This document shows, piece after piece, positions 37,152-46,281 of a stretch of 64,000 nt of DNA; positions within the stretch are counted from its first letter, which is position 1, and each line of letters begins with the position of its first letter. The notes below the pieces were generated by a model that saw nothing but the letters and a program-made list of their open reading frames with translations, was not told where the DNA came from and made no database searches. The position numbers and the translations under genes were made by a program. The DNA comes from an uncultured Gemmatimonadales bacterium (GTDB lineage Bacteria; Gemmatimonadota; Gemmatimonadetes; JACCXV01; JAHWKZ01), in contig CAMYLR010000006.1 of assembly GCA_947259315.1 (NCBI GenBank), positions 180,452 through 244,451 of the forward strand, in the 5' to 3' direction.

Positions 37152-37940
37152 CTAATCCGGCTCCCCGAGGCGATAAAAGACGAGCCCATTGCGTCGTGTC
37201 CGATCCGCCAATTCACGGGCGTCGATCCCGCGCAAAGCGGCCAACGCGGTCACCGTCTCGACCACGTACGATGGTTCGTTCCGGCGACCCCGATGCGGGA
37301 TAGGCGCCAGGTATGGAGCGTCGGTTTCGGCCAGCAGCCGATTCTCGGGAACACGCGGAACGAGATCTGCGGCCGGGAATGACCGAAACGTGATCATACC
37401 TGAGAATGAAACGTAATACCCCCGCTCGACCCCGTGATCGAGCATCCGCCGGGAGCTGCTGAAACAATGCAAGACCACGCGGTTCGGAGCGATACTCGAC
37501 TTGGCGAGCACGGCCAAGGTGTCGTCCTCGGCATCACGCGAGTGGATCACCACGGGAAGATCCCGCTCGCTAGCCAACGCGAGTTGTTCACCAAACACAT
37601 GGCGCTGCACATCCCGTGGGCTGTTGTCGTAATGGTAGTCGAGCCCGATCTCACCCACGGCAACCGCACCCGCGTCAAGCATCCGCTCGATCGCTTCGCT
37701 CGTGCCGCTCTTCCAAGCCGAAGCTTCGTGCGGATGCAGCCCGGCGGTAAACCACACGCGCGGATCGGCAGATCCTTCGGCCAGTACCTTCGCTTTCGCG
37801 GCGTCGGCTGGATTTGAGGCTATGGCGACGATCTCAGAGACCCCGGCCACACGCGCGCGAGAGAGAACCGCAGGCCGATCCTCCGCGAAGGCCTCATCCT
37901 GGAGATGGCAGTGAGTGTCGAAGTAGCGTGGCGCGGTCAC
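37152..37940 (-). CDS. tatD: TatD family metal-dependent DNase
   Basis: 262-residue TIM-barrel hydrolase. Metal ligands: YFDTHCHLQD (H10, H12), GEIGLDYHYD (Glu), VIHSRDAEDD, HCFSSS and ETDAPYLAP. TatD-type enzymes degrade DNA 3' to 5' and process peptides in some species; they have no essential role in Tat export. The GTG at 37940 overlaps the secF stop (GTGA); the longer frame to 38021 lies inside secF and is rejected. The downstream gap of 180 bases holds a transporter remnant. Confidence 0.93.
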   Translation of the reverse strand: MTAPRYFDTHCHLQDEAFAEDRPAVLSRARVAGVSEIVAIASNPADAAKAKVLAEGSADPRVWFTAGLHPHEASAWKSGTSEAIERMLDAGAVAVGEIGLDYHYDNSPRDVQRHVFGEQLALASERDLPVVIHSRDAEDDTLAVLAKSSIAPNRVVLHCFSSSRRMLDHGVERGYYVSFSGMITFRSFPAADLVPRVPENRLLAETDAPYLAPIPHRGRRNEPSYVVETVTALAALRGIDARELADRTRRNGLVFYRLGEPD

Positions 37941-38902
37941 GCCCGCGATGGGGCCTGAGCCTTCTTCTTGTTCTTGGCTCGCGGAGTCGTTCCTCCCCGA
38001 TCCTCGATGCGACGCTTCCACTCGATCAGCAGCGGCGCACCGACGAAGATCGACGAGTACGTTCCAATGATGATCCCGATCAGCAACGCGAATGCAAAGT
38101 CGTGGATCACACCCCCGCCCATAAAGAACAGGAACAGAACCACGACCAGGGTCGTACCCGAGGTGATGACCGTGCGCGACAATGTCTGGTTGACGGCCGC
38201 GTTGACAACCGACACGTAACGTTCGCGTCGCATCGATCGAAGGTCCTCCCGGATACGGTCGAATACGACGATGGTATCGTTGAGCGAGTAACCGATGATC
38301 GTCAGGAAAGCGGCTACCACGGCGAGTGAGATTTCTTTGTCCAGCAGGGAGAACAAACCGATCGACAGAATCACGTCGTGGAGTGTCGCGATGACGGCCG
38401 CGACGCCGAACTTCGGCTCGAATCGAACGGCGATGTAGATCAAGATCAGAATCAGCGCGTACAGGATCGCGCGTGCCGACTGGCCTTTGAGCTCGGCCCC
38501 GATCTTGGGCCCCACCGCTTCAGTGCGGACGACGGTGAACGTTTGGCCCTGTAGCTCGGGAGCCTGTCTAAGATGGGCCTCAATCCGGCGGCCGAAACCC
38601 TCCTCTTCTCCAACCGGGACCTGGGCCCGGATTACGACATCGGACGGATCGCCAAAACGTTGAACTTCGCTCGAGGTGAGTCCCGGCAGCGACTCGAGCA
38701 CGCTGCGCAACGTCCCGACCTCCACGGGTTGTTCGAAGTCGAGTTGTATCAGCGTCCCACCAGTGAAATCGATCGAGTACCGGAGCCCGCCACGAATCGC
38801 GATCGACGCTAATACCAGCAAGATCGCGATGGACGAGATCGCGAACGCGATCCGACGCCATCGCATGAAGGGGTAGTTCGCGTTTTGGAACAACCAGAAC
38901 AT
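37937..38902 (-). CDS. secF: Preprotein translocase subunit SecF
   Basis: Part of SecDF, which uses proton flow to pull exported proteins outward. 321 residues, six membrane spans: one near 14-35, then a periplasmic domain (about 45-125), and five packed spans from about 140 to 295. Motif GIDFTGG-like YSIDFTGGTLIQLDF follows the first span, and AVGPKIGAELKGQSARAI, LTIIGYSLNDTIVVFDRIRED are conserved. The C-terminus is basic (RAKNKKKAQ). The gene starts 2 bases after secD stops and overlaps tatD. Confidence 0.95.
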   Translation of the reverse strand: MFWLFQNANYPFMRWRRIAFAISSIAILLVLASIAIRGGLRYSIDFTGGTLIQLDFEQPVEVGTLRSVLESLPGLTSSEVQRFGDPSDVVIRAQVPVGEEEGFGRRIEAHLRQAPELQGQTFTVVRTEAVGPKIGAELKGQSARAILYALILILIYIAVRFEPKFGVAAVIATLHDVILSIGLFSLLDKEISLAVVAAFLTIIGYSLNDTIVVFDRIREDLRSMRRERYVSVVNAAVNQTLSRTVITSGTTLVVVLFLFFMGGGVIHDFAFALLIGIIIGTYSSIFVGAPLLIEWKRRIEDRGGTTPRAKNKKKAQAPSRA

Positions 38903-38904
38903 AG

Positions 38905-40620
38905 TCAGATGCTCAGGCGACTCGCTGTCGCCCGTTGGGTCCAGGTTTCAAACAACGTCCGTGTCACGAATACGGCGGTGAAGATCGATGACAGGATTCC
39001 GATCGAGAGGACGACCGCGAAACCCTTGATCGGCCCGGTACCGAACTGAAACAGAACCGCGGCTGCAATCAACGTCGTGATCTGCGCATCGAGAATCGTC
39101 ACCAATGCGCGTTGGTAGCCGGCATCTATGGCGGCTCGAACGGACTTCCCCAAGTCGAGCTCCTCTCGGATCCGCTCGAACACGAGCACGTTTGCGTCGA
39201 CCGCCATACCCACGGTGAGGATCAAACCGGCGATTCCAGGCAGCGTCAACGTGGCACCAAAGGCCGCCAGGGCCGCCAGGATAATGACGATGTTGAACAC
39301 CAACGCCAGGTTCGCTATGAGCCCCGACGCCCGGTAGTAGATAATCATGAACACCGCCACAACCGCGAGGCCGAGCAACCCGGCGCGGCGTCCACGTTCG
39401 ATCGAGTCCGCACCCAACGACGGCCCCACGGTGCGCTCCTCGATGATCTGGAGCGGAGCCGGCAGCGCCCCCGCTCGGAGCACGATTGCTATGTCGCGAG
39501 CCTCTTCGATCGAGTCGAAACCCTCGATCTGAGCCCGCCCACCGCTGATTCGCTGTCGAATGTTGGGCGCCATCCGGACCACGTTGTCGAGAACGATTCC
39601 CAACCGTTCGTTGACGTGACGGCCGGTGACATCTCCAAACGTCGACGCCCCCTCACCGGTCATCTCGAGCGTCACGATGGGCTGGCTAACGAACTGAGGA
39701 TCGAAGCCTGCAGCGGCGGTAGAAATCGCCTCACCCGTCATTTCGGGCTCTTTCACCACCAGGAACAGGGTCCGGTAGCTACGACCGTCGGCGAACGTTC
39801 TCGATTGACCCGACCACAGCCACTCGTAGCGATCATCGACTCCCGCCAGCGCTGCCGAGTCGGCGAGCAACGCGCGCACAGTCGGCACGTCGTCTTCCGC
39901 GACCAGCAGATTGAACTTATCAGCACCTACTTGCTCGGTCTGCAGAAGCGCTGAGAATCGCCCATCGTCGATGCCGGCCTGAGCATCAGTCGCGGCGGGT
40001 TCGTCCTCTCCGAAGAACTCCTCCAACGTTTGGGCAGCCTCAGACTCGCTGGACGTGGTGTCTGAGACGACGGCCTCGGTCGCCGACGCGGTATCGGCGA
40101 CGGCCTCGGTTTCTTGCGACGGTGTCCGACCGGCGAGCCCTCGATCGACGGCGCGAATCTGATCCGTCACCAGGGCACCTTCAGCGACCAGCTGGAACTC
40201 CAAGAACGCGGTCCGCTGAACGAGGTCTTTGGCCCGTCTTTCATCTTGGATCCCAGGCAGCTCGACGATGATGCGATCGTCTCCGATCTTCTGGATCAGC
40301 GGCTCCGAGACACCGAACTGGTCGACTCGATTGCGGATGATCTCGAGCGCCCGGTCAACAGCGTCGCGACGCTCATCACCGGTGAACGCACGCTCGCTGT
40401 CGTCGAGCTCGAGAACGAGGTGCATCCCACCCTGCAGGTCGAGGCCGAGCTTGATCGCAGCGCTTTTGAGCCTCTCGAAACCGCTTGGGTCCTCCTGCTT
40501 GAGCTGCTGGCGCTCTTGTGCCGGCATCGAGTAGAAACGGAAGCTGGGCCACAGGTACCAGAGCCCCGCCAGCACGGCGAACCCAACGATCGCCCACCGG
40601 ATCTTGAGCCTATGCCGCAT
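38905..40620 (-). CDS. secD: Preprotein translocase subunit SecD
   Basis: 571-residue partner of SecF. N-terminal span (about 10-28), LGLDLQGGMHLVLEL (about 57-71), a large periplasmic P1 domain with a Ser/Thr/Glu-rich insert (about 185-225), and five C-terminal spans with TVGPSLGADSIERG and GMAVDANVLVFERIREEL. yajC is not next to it. About 85 bases lie between its start and the outer-membrane barrel gene upstream; no clear terminator is seen there. Confidence 0.95.
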   Translation of the reverse strand: MRHRLKIRWAIVGFAVLAGLWYLWPSFRFYSMPAQERQQLKQEDPSGFERLKSAAIKLGLDLQGGMHLVLELDDSERAFTGDERRDAVDRALEIIRNRVDQFGVSEPLIQKIGDDRIIVELPGIQDERRAKDLVQRTAFLEFQLVAEGALVTDQIRAVDRGLAGRTPSQETEAVADTASATEAVVSDTTSSESEAAQTLEEFFGEDEPAATDAQAGIDDGRFSALLQTEQVGADKFNLLVAEDDVPTVRALLADSAALAGVDDRYEWLWSGQSRTFADGRSYRTLFLVVKEPEMTGEAISTAAAGFDPQFVSQPIVTLEMTGEGASTFGDVTGRHVNERLGIVLDNVVRMAPNIRQRISGGRAQIEGFDSIEEARDIAIVLRAGALPAPLQIIEERTVGPSLGADSIERGRRAGLLGLAVVAVFMIIYYRASGLIANLALVFNIVIILAALAAFGATLTLPGIAGLILTVGMAVDANVLVFERIREELDLGKSVRAAIDAGYQRALVTILDAQITTLIAAAVLFQFGTGPIKGFAVVLSIGILSSIFTAVFVTRTLFETWTQRATASRLSI

Positions 40621-40705
40621 TGTCCCTTCTGTGCCCCGTTCGCAGGGTCATGACACTCGCAGAATTGATGTTGGTAAAGTGGAGAACGAAGGGCTCAAGA
40701 CTAGG

Positions 40706-41923
40706 CTACGAACGCCGCCGCCGCCACTGCTCGAATGCGCTGATTCCAAATCCCAGCCGCATGTAGCGCTCCGTCAGTTCGATATCGTCGAGCGAACCGC
40801 GGCGCCCGTACTCAAACAGCAGGTCAACCCGACTCCGATCTCCGAATCGTCGGCTGTGGCCAAAGCTAAACGCCCACTCGTTCACGTTTTGATCGTTGAT
40901 GATTATCGGCAGCTGCCGCCAGCGCATACCGAAACGTATCGGGGCTCGCGGCCCGATGAGTAACTTCCGTTGGTCGGGCGTATACTCGAGCCCGCCCCCG
41001 TACTCGACGAAGTCAGCCACATCCGATTGCGGCACGCCGTCGATCTCAAAGTCCTCCCAACCCGAACGGCGAAGAACACCGGCGACCCGGACCTGGTTGC
41101 CGAGGCTGGTCGATACACCCAACGAGAACGCATTCGGCAGATTGAATTCCGTCTCGCGCTCGGCCTCCACCGCACGGAGCTCCGCAGTGATTCCGCTCGA
41201 AACCGTCGGCCGCAATCGGTACCCGAGGCCAACGTGAGTACCCTGACCAAACCGATGCTCGATGCCGAGAGTGACGCCCAAACCGTCAAAGTCACGCGAC
41301 AAGCTATCGCTAGTGGTCGCCAGCACGCCCCCTAAGTCGGGCCGTTGGACCGAGCGAAATACTCCCCTCGAACCCAGATAGATATCGAACGACGCGCCAA
41401 CGCCGGTCCTCTCATCGATCGCGTACGACAGTCCGGGCGACAGGACGAAAACCCCGCCCTCCGAGTCGAGCGTGACGGGCAGGGTATCGCCCTCAAAAGT
41501 GACCGTGGACTCCAGCGCTGCGTCGAAGTCGATTGGTTGATAGTAGCCGATCGAAAACACGGTGTTGTACCAAGCAGGAAACACAGCCTGACCCATGGGA
41601 AAGACAACGTCATCGAAGCTGTGCGACAGCTCGAGATTCTCGACCTTGGAATCCTGACCTAAGAGCGAAAGATAGAAACCGGCCCGGCCGGCGCGCGCCA
41701 ACAGAGCCGGGTTCTCCAGCGAAAAGAGATCTTCGGGGAGCCCCACCGTGACCCCGCCCATCGCCCGAGCGCGCATGCTTTCACCACTGGCGGGCAAACC
41801 AAAAGCGCTCAGGTTAAAAACGCTCTCTTGCGCCGCCAGCGGTGACGTCACAGAGATGCTCGCAAGCGCAAACGCGACCAGACACGGTCGCAGACGGAGG
41901 CGCCGACTCAACACGTGCTTCAC
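40706..41923 (-). CDS. Outer-membrane beta-barrel protein, PorV/FadL-like
   Basis: 405-residue outer-membrane protein. Signal peptide ends in SPLAAQ (about residue 31). The N-terminal MRARAMGGVTVGLPEDLFSLENPALLARA (given in part: SMRARAMGGVTVG, ENPALLA) is the typical opening of PorV/FadL-type barrels. The rest alternates polar and hydrophobic beta strands to the C-terminus. The GTG start at 41923 overlaps the stop of the lipoprotein gene (GTGA). Substrate unknown; a fatty-acid-like or small-molecule channel is a guess from the family. Confidence 0.72.
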   Translation of the reverse strand: MKHVLSRRLRLRPCLVAFALASISVTSPLAAQESVFNLSAFGLPASGESMRARAMGGVTVGLPEDLFSLENPALLARAGRAGFYLSLLGQDSKVENLELSHSFDDVVFPMGQAVFPAWYNTVFSIGYYQPIDFDAALESTVTFEGDTLPVTLDSEGGVFVLSPGLSYAIDERTGVGASFDIYLGSRGVFRSVQRPDLGGVLATTSDSLSRDFDGLGVTLGIEHRFGQGTHVGLGYRLRPTVSSGITAELRAVEAERETEFNLPNAFSLGVSTSLGNQVRVAGVLRRSGWEDFEIDGVPQSDVADFVEYGGGLEYTPDQRKLLIGPRAPIRFGMRWRQLPIIINDQNVNEWAFSFGHSRRFGDRSRVDLLFEYGRRGSLDDIELTERYMRLGFGISAFEQWRRRRS

Positions 41924-43152
41924 GGGTTCGATGAGGGCAGCACGACCAACCTCAGACGGGGTCGTAGCTCTGCTGCCGCCGAGGGGTCAAAGAGTCTGAC
42001 TTTGCCGAAGCCACTCGCCTCGTCGAGCACAGTTAGCGCAAAACCTTGGTTCGTTTCCGGTTCACGCAACCAGAGTCTGACCAACTCCCTCAACCGGTTC
42101 GATTGAAAGACCAATGAGTCGACCGGCAACGAGTCGCGACTCAGCGTGGTCAGTCCAAGGATGCTCGTCGCTGTTGCTGGCTCCAGGATCGTTTTCTCGC
42201 CGAGAAAGTCACTCAGCACCCGATTGGCCAAAAACCGCAACGAATCACCGGGGATCTGTGCCTGGTCAATCGATACGATGAACTTCACATCGACAATCGC
42301 CGTGTCTATCGGTACTTGATCGAAGTTTGGAATGAAAACCGCCCGCGAAACCGGCTCACCCGCGCCAACCGCCAAACCCCCGGCCTCAAATGGGTCACGA
42401 TCAACGGGAAGAAAAGTATCCTCCGCAGATCGGGTTACAGTCAGCTCCACCGGGCTACCGGGGTCACCCAGCTGGGTCTCGACTTCGAGTCGCGGGCCGA
42501 GCAGATTGTTGCCAGCGAACCCCCTTGAAACGAACTGTACTGCACTCCCAGCTGTTTGCTGGACTAGCAGCAGTCCCTCGTTCGCGATAACCCCCGACAA
42601 CCAGTCCTCTATCAGCGATGTTGGAAGCGGTACGCTGATCGAGTCTGAGTCCGCTTCCCCCGCGGTGATCGTAAACTCGGCCACCGGATCGGGATCAAAG
42701 TCACCACCAGGCGTGTTCCAATCGAGACCGAGATCACGGCGATCCCAATCGGCTGCAGCCTCATCCCACTCACTCGTCACCCGATGCACCACAAAAGACA
42801 CCGGTACTGCAGGCGCCGGTGCGAAGACCAGTTTCAGGTTGGCGCTCAGAATAACGGACTCGGCTGGTAACGAATCGAACGCCGCCAGCGAGAATCGCAC
42901 AATCGGCCGGCTCTCGAACCCTGGCGCCTCGGACCATTCGAACGCCGAGATCAAACGATCCACTTCGGCCCGATCGGATGGGAAGATCGGGTAGTCGACG
43001 GCGAGATCCCAATCCGTTACGACGACAAGCTCGAGCTCGCCGTCGAGGACGCCCTCCGGGAGGAGCTCCTCTCCAACCGGGCTGCGACTAATGTCGGTAC
43101 AGGCAAGAGCCGCGACGAGCAGCCCTATCGCGGACGCCAGTTTGAGATTCAT
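41920..43152 (-). CDS. Lipoprotein with DNRLRE-type beta domain
   Basis: 410 residues with lipobox ALACTDIS (Cys about residue 18) and a body of beta strands. SEWDEAAADWDRRD (about 127-140) followed by a W- and P-rich stretch resembles the DNRLRE surface module, and a second similar region comes near residue 240-390. Such modules are common in cell-surface proteins of Gemmatimonadota and relatives. Its stop and the start of the barrel gene share GTGA; its start abuts the shell-protein stop (TGAATG). It may be an outer-membrane partner of the barrel. Substrate unknown. Confidence 0.6.
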   Translation of the reverse strand: MNLKLASAIGLLVAALACTDISRSPVGEELLPEGVLDGELELVVVTDWDLAVDYPIFPSDRAEVDRLISAFEWSEAPGFESRPIVRFSLAAFDSLPAESVILSANLKLVFAPAPAVPVSFVVHRVTSEWDEAAADWDRRDLGLDWNTPGGDFDPDPVAEFTITAGEADSDSISVPLPTSLIEDWLSGVIANEGLLLVQQTAGSAVQFVSRGFAGNNLLGPRLEVETQLGDPGSPVELTVTRSAEDTFLPVDRDPFEAGGLAVGAGEPVSRAVFIPNFDQVPIDTAIVDVKFIVSIDQAQIPGDSLRFLANRVLSDFLGEKTILEPATATSILGLTTLSRDSLPVDSLVFQSNRLRELVRLWLREPETNQGFALTVLDEASGFGKVRLFDPSAAAELRPRLRLVVLPSSNP

Positions 43153-43437
43153 TCAGACTCGAGTGATATCCCCGTCGATATCGTACTCGTCGACAATCGC
43201 CATGATTACGGCATCCACCGGTCGCGCTTCCGTGAGCGTTGTCTGACGCGCGGACGATCCCGTCGCGTACAGCACGACTTCCCCGGCTCCCGCGCCGACC
43301 GAGTCAGCAGCGACGACATATCCGGACTCGAATTCGAGATCGACATCGAGGTCGCGAACCAATAGCAGTTTAAGCCCACCCAGCTTTTCGTCTTTTCGCG
43401 AGGCCACTACGGCCCCCACAACGCGACCCATCTTCAT
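43153..43437 (-). CDS. EutN/CcmL-type microcompartment vertex protein
   Basis: 94-residue pentamer-forming shell protein. The fold signature runs [28 protein letters not shown], a [16 protein letters not shown] middle, [10 protein letters not shown] and [14 protein letters not shown], each close to EutN and CcmL (BMC-P, Pfam 03319). Such proteins cap the vertices of bacterial microcompartments. No BMC-H or BMC-T shell gene is visible in the window, so the role is open. The ATG at 43437 overlaps the cdd stop (ATGA). The short acidic C-terminal tail DIDGDITRV is extra. Cytidine deaminase beside it recalls nucleotide-catabolic compartments, an inference. Confidence 0.85.
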   Translation of the reverse strand: MKMGRVVGAVVASRKDEKLGGLKLLLVRDLDVDLEFESGYVVAADSVGAGAGEVVLYATGSSARQTTLTEARPVDAVIMAIVDEYDIDGDITRV

Positions 43438-43826
43438 GCCGACTCGCCTCCGAACAAGAACGGATGCGGCAGAAGCCCGCCGAGCGTGAACTCGTGCTTC
43501 TCGCCATCGTCATTGACCACTGTGATTGGTAACCCCGGGGCGAACTCGCTCAAGGCTTGGCGGCACGCCCCACACGGATAGGGCGTGCGACCATTGGCGC
43601 TGACTACCAGGCGTTTGAAGGCTCGTGCGCCTTCCGTAACCGCCGCGAAAAGCGCCACCCGCTCTGCACAGCAAGTGACCGAAAACGACGAGTTCTCCAC
43701 GTTGCACCCTTGGAACACGCGACCGTCGTCGGTTTCCAGAGCGGCACCGACTTGGTAGCCCGAGTACGGAGCGTAGGCCTTATCCTGCGCCTCCCTGGCG
43801 GCTTGTTCTAGGCGTCTTAGTTCCAC
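43434..43826 (-). CDS. cdd: Cytidine deaminase
   Basis: Deaminates cytidine and deoxycytidine to uridine forms. 130 residues, homotetrameric type. Zinc ligands and catalytic Glu: [10 protein letters not shown] (C53, E55) and PCGACRQ (C85, C88); the substrate loop is [13 protein letters not shown] start at 43826. It is eight bases after the DUF1844 stop and shares ATGA with the shell-protein gene. udk elsewhere in the window uses the uridine or cytidine. Confidence 0.95.
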   Translation of the reverse strand: MELRRLEQAAREAQDKAYAPYSGYQVGAALETDDGRVFQGCNVENSSFSVTCCAERVALFAAVTEGARAFKRLVVSANGRTPYPCGACRQALSEFAPGLPITVVNDDGEKHEFTLGGLLPHPFLFGGESA

Positions 43827-43834
43827 TCGGGTCT

Positions 43835-44227
43835 TCAGGGGCTGAGTTGGAGAAAGCGGACTCGAAGGTCGGCGAGGAGTTGCTCGAGGATCTGAGATTC
43901 CTCGCCCGAGAGATTGCCCTCTGTACGTTGGTGGAGGATCTCGAGCAGGTCAATGAAGTGCTTGGCCTGATCAGGTAATACTCGTCGCTCCGCTTCAGCA
44001 CCAATCGGCACATCGCCCATAAACTGCATCGCCTGGAGAGCCAAATACTGAACGATTTCCAGGAACGACGGCTCCGGCAACTCGATGTGCTCGATTGCAT
44101 CCCGGGAGGAGATCTCGTCTTCAGCTGGTTCGGGCGGAGTCTCCCGAACTTCACCTGGCGTCTCCGCTCCTGACACCCGTTCGTCACTGAACGCTGACCG
44201 TCGCTCTCGGAACTTACCGTTCGTCAT
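43835..44227 (-). CDS. DUF1844 family protein
   Basis: 130-residue cytoplasmic protein. The last 80 residues match DUF1844: SFLEIVQYLALQAMQFMGDVP, AKHFIDLLEILHQRTEGNL, and QLLADLRVRFLQL, all helical. The first 50 residues are charged and probably disordered. Function unknown, but many relatives stand near mazG, dnaJ or envelope genes. The ATG at 44227 overlaps the alr 3' end by 14 bases, with a GGGGG before it. Confidence 0.8.
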   Translation of the reverse strand: MTNGKFRERRSAFSDERVSGAETPGEVRETPPEPAEDEISSRDAIEHIELPEPSFLEIVQYLALQAMQFMGDVPIGAEAERRVLPDQAKHFIDLLEILHQRTEGNLSGEESQILEQLLADLRVRFLQLSP

Positions 44228-45413
44228 CTTGTGACCCCCGGCTATAGCATCGACGTACGCGCTGGGATATTCCGGTAAAAACCGCGTAGCTCATCAGATT
44301 GGCCTCACTACCCACAGTCGCCACCGTTTGGACCTCGTCGCCTTGGCGGCCAATCAGCGTGGCGATCTCTCCAACCTCGAGATCCGGGAACGGCGTGGCA
44401 TCAACCATGGTGAGGTCCATGCACACCGCACCGCGAATTGGCACTCGTCGACCACGCAGCAAAACGTGGCCACGATCCGACAACGAAAACGGCCAGCCGT
44501 CACCGTACCCTACCCCCAGAACGGCTATCCGTTCGGAGCCACGGGCGATATACCTTCGGTGGTAGCTGACCGACTCTCCCGCGGCGAGTGACTTGACCGC
44601 CATTACGCGGGCGTGCCAGCTGAGCGCGGGCCCGAATGCCTGCGCGTCGAACGCTCGACCATCATTCCCTGACTCAAAGTCGGTGTCGGGAGCGATCTCC
44701 TCCGCCGACCCATAAACGACTATGCCGGGTCGTACGAGCGTCCTCGTCGCGCGTCTGAACCGCAGCGCAGCGGCGCTGTTGGCAGCATGAATCCAAGGCG
44801 GACGAATCCCCCTCTTTGCCAACTGTTCGAGCATCGCGTCAAACCGATCGAGCTGCCGGTCAGTTGGCGCGCGCTCTCGCTCATCGGCACTTGCAAAGTG
44901 TGTAAAGATACCCTCGACCTCAATGGTGGGCAATTTCTGAGCGCTCTCAACCAACTCTATGACGTCGCGATCCCACGCGCCCGAACGACCCATCCCGGTG
45001 TCGACTTCGACGTGAACCGGAGCGACCTTTCCGGCTGCTGCCGCCGCGGCGGCCAGGGCTTCTACCTGCGGCCAATCCGTTATCGCGGCCGTCACTTCGA
45101 GCGCAATCGCGCGCTCGGCTTCAGCCGGCAGTATCGGCATCAGACAAACAACTGGGCCACCGATATCCGCTGCGCGCAACGCTGCGGCTTCGTCCAGCGA
45201 AGCGACACCCAACCCCCACACGCCGGCGCTCTTGGCCGCCACGGCTACCGGAACCAATCCGTGACCATAGGCGTTCGCCTTGACCGGCATCAGGATCTCG
45301 GCCGCCACCGGCAGCTGGGCCCGGAGGGTGCCCAGGTTAGCCACGATTCGGTCGAGATCGATGTCCGCCCAGGTCCGCGCTGTTTCTTCGGTGGTTGGGG
45401 CCTTGTGCGTCAT
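44214..45413 (-). CDS. alr: Alanine racemase
   Basis: PLP enzyme that makes D-alanine for peptidoglycan. 399 residues from the ATG at 45413. PLP lysine in MPVKANAYGHG (about K38), second catalytic Tyr in GVGYGDGWP (about Y280), and RxGxxxYG-like LVRPGIVVYGS. An earlier ATG at 45476 adds 21 residues but lies on top of the mazG start; the longest frame to 45806 runs through mazG and is rejected. It is divergent from mazG with about 60 bases between starts if 45413 is right. Confidence 0.93.
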   Translation of the reverse strand: MTHKAPTTEETARTWADIDLDRIVANLGTLRAQLPVAAEILMPVKANAYGHGLVPVAVAAKSAGVWGLGVASLDEAAALRAADIGGPVVCLMPILPAEAERAIALEVTAAITDWPQVEALAAAAAAAGKVAPVHVEVDTGMGRSGAWDRDVIELVESAQKLPTIEVEGIFTHFASADERERAPTDRQLDRFDAMLEQLAKRGIRPPWIHAANSAAALRFRRATRTLVRPGIVVYGSAEEIAPDTDFESGNDGRAFDAQAFGPALSWHARVMAVKSLAAGESVSYHRRYIARGSERIAVLGVGYGDGWPFSLSDRGHVLLRGRRVPIRGAVCMDLTMVDATPFPDLEVGEIATLIGRQGDEVQTVATVGSEANLMSYAVFTGISQRVRRCYSRGSQDDER

Positions 45414-45474
45414 CGGCAAGCTAGGATACGGGGCGGGCTCGCCCACATCAAGCACCGTCCGTAACTTGGCGTTC

Positions 45475-46281
45475 ATGACGCGAGAGTCTGAATACCCAGC
45501 CGGTTTCACCGGCGTCTTGGCGCTCCTGCGGAGGCTCAGGGACCCTGAACGCGGTTGTCCCTGGGATATCGAGCAAACCCCTCGGAGTCTGGTGCCGCAT
45601 CTGATCGAGGAAGCGCACGAAGCGGCGGAGGCGATCGAATCGGGTGACCGCGAGGCGATCGTGGACGAGCTGGGTGATCTACTGCTGCACCTCGCCTTCC
45701 AGATCGTAATCGCCGAGGAGGAGGGCTCGTTTGATCTCGCCGACGTGGCCGCCAAGATCATCGACAAGATGGTTCGCCGGCATCCGCATGTGTTCGGCGA
45801 TGCCAAGTATGCGGGCGAGGCTCACCAAGCGGTGTGGGAGACCCTCAAACGACGCGAGCGTGACCCCGCGGACGAGCGCCGGAACAGTGTGATTGGAACG
45901 CTTCCGGAGGGCCTACCGGCGCTGGTTCGTGCCTACCGAATACAACAGAAGGTGGCGACCATCGGGTTTGACTGGCGGACCCCCGATGGCGCTCGCGCCA
46001 AGGTCGACGAGGAACTCGCAGAGACGAACGCCGCCGCTGAGAAGGGGCTGCCAGAGCCACTCGAGGAGGAGTTTGGCGACCTGCTTTTCGCGTTGGTCAA
46101 CTGGGGTCGACTTCTCGACGTCCACCCACACACAGCCCTCCAGTACGCCAACCGCAAGTTCGAGACGCGATTTCAGCGGCTCGAAGCGTTGGCTGCCGAG
46201 CGTGGTGTGGTGCTCGAAGATCAGTCGCTGGACGAGCTCGATCAGCTCTGGGACGAGGTCAAACGGGAGGAGACTCTCTAG
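45475..46281 (+). CDS. mazG: Nucleoside triphosphate pyrophosphohydrolase
   Basis: Hydrolyses NTPs to NMPs and pyrophosphate; in E. coli it lowers ppGpp and removes abnormal nucleotides. 268 residues, the tandem two-domain form. First domain carries EEAHEAAEAI and DELGDLLLHLAFQ, the EExxE and ExxD magnesium motifs; the second has EELAETNAAAE and EEFGDLLFALVNWGR. ATG at 45475. It is divergent to alr and convergent to asnS, sharing four bases (CTAG) at its stop. It is one of four plus-strand genes. Confidence 0.94.
   Translation: MTRESEYPAGFTGVLALLRRLRDPERGCPWDIEQTPRSLVPHLIEEAHEAAEAIESGDREAIVDELGDLLLHLAFQIVIAEEEGSFDLADVAAKIIDKMVRRHPHVFGDAKYAGEAHQAVWETLKRRERDPADERRNSVIGTLPEGLPALVRAYRIQQKVATIGFDWRTPDGARAKVDEELAETNAAAEKGLPEPLEEEFGDLLFALVNWGRLLDVHPHTALQYANRKFETRFQRLEALAAERGVVLEDQSLDELDQLWDEVKREETL

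Noticed and set aside
44214..45806. Alanine racemase as a 530-residue protein
   Set aside because: The extra N-terminal part is read opposite mazG and has Ser/Arg-rich shadow composition; the family starts near the ATG at 45413.
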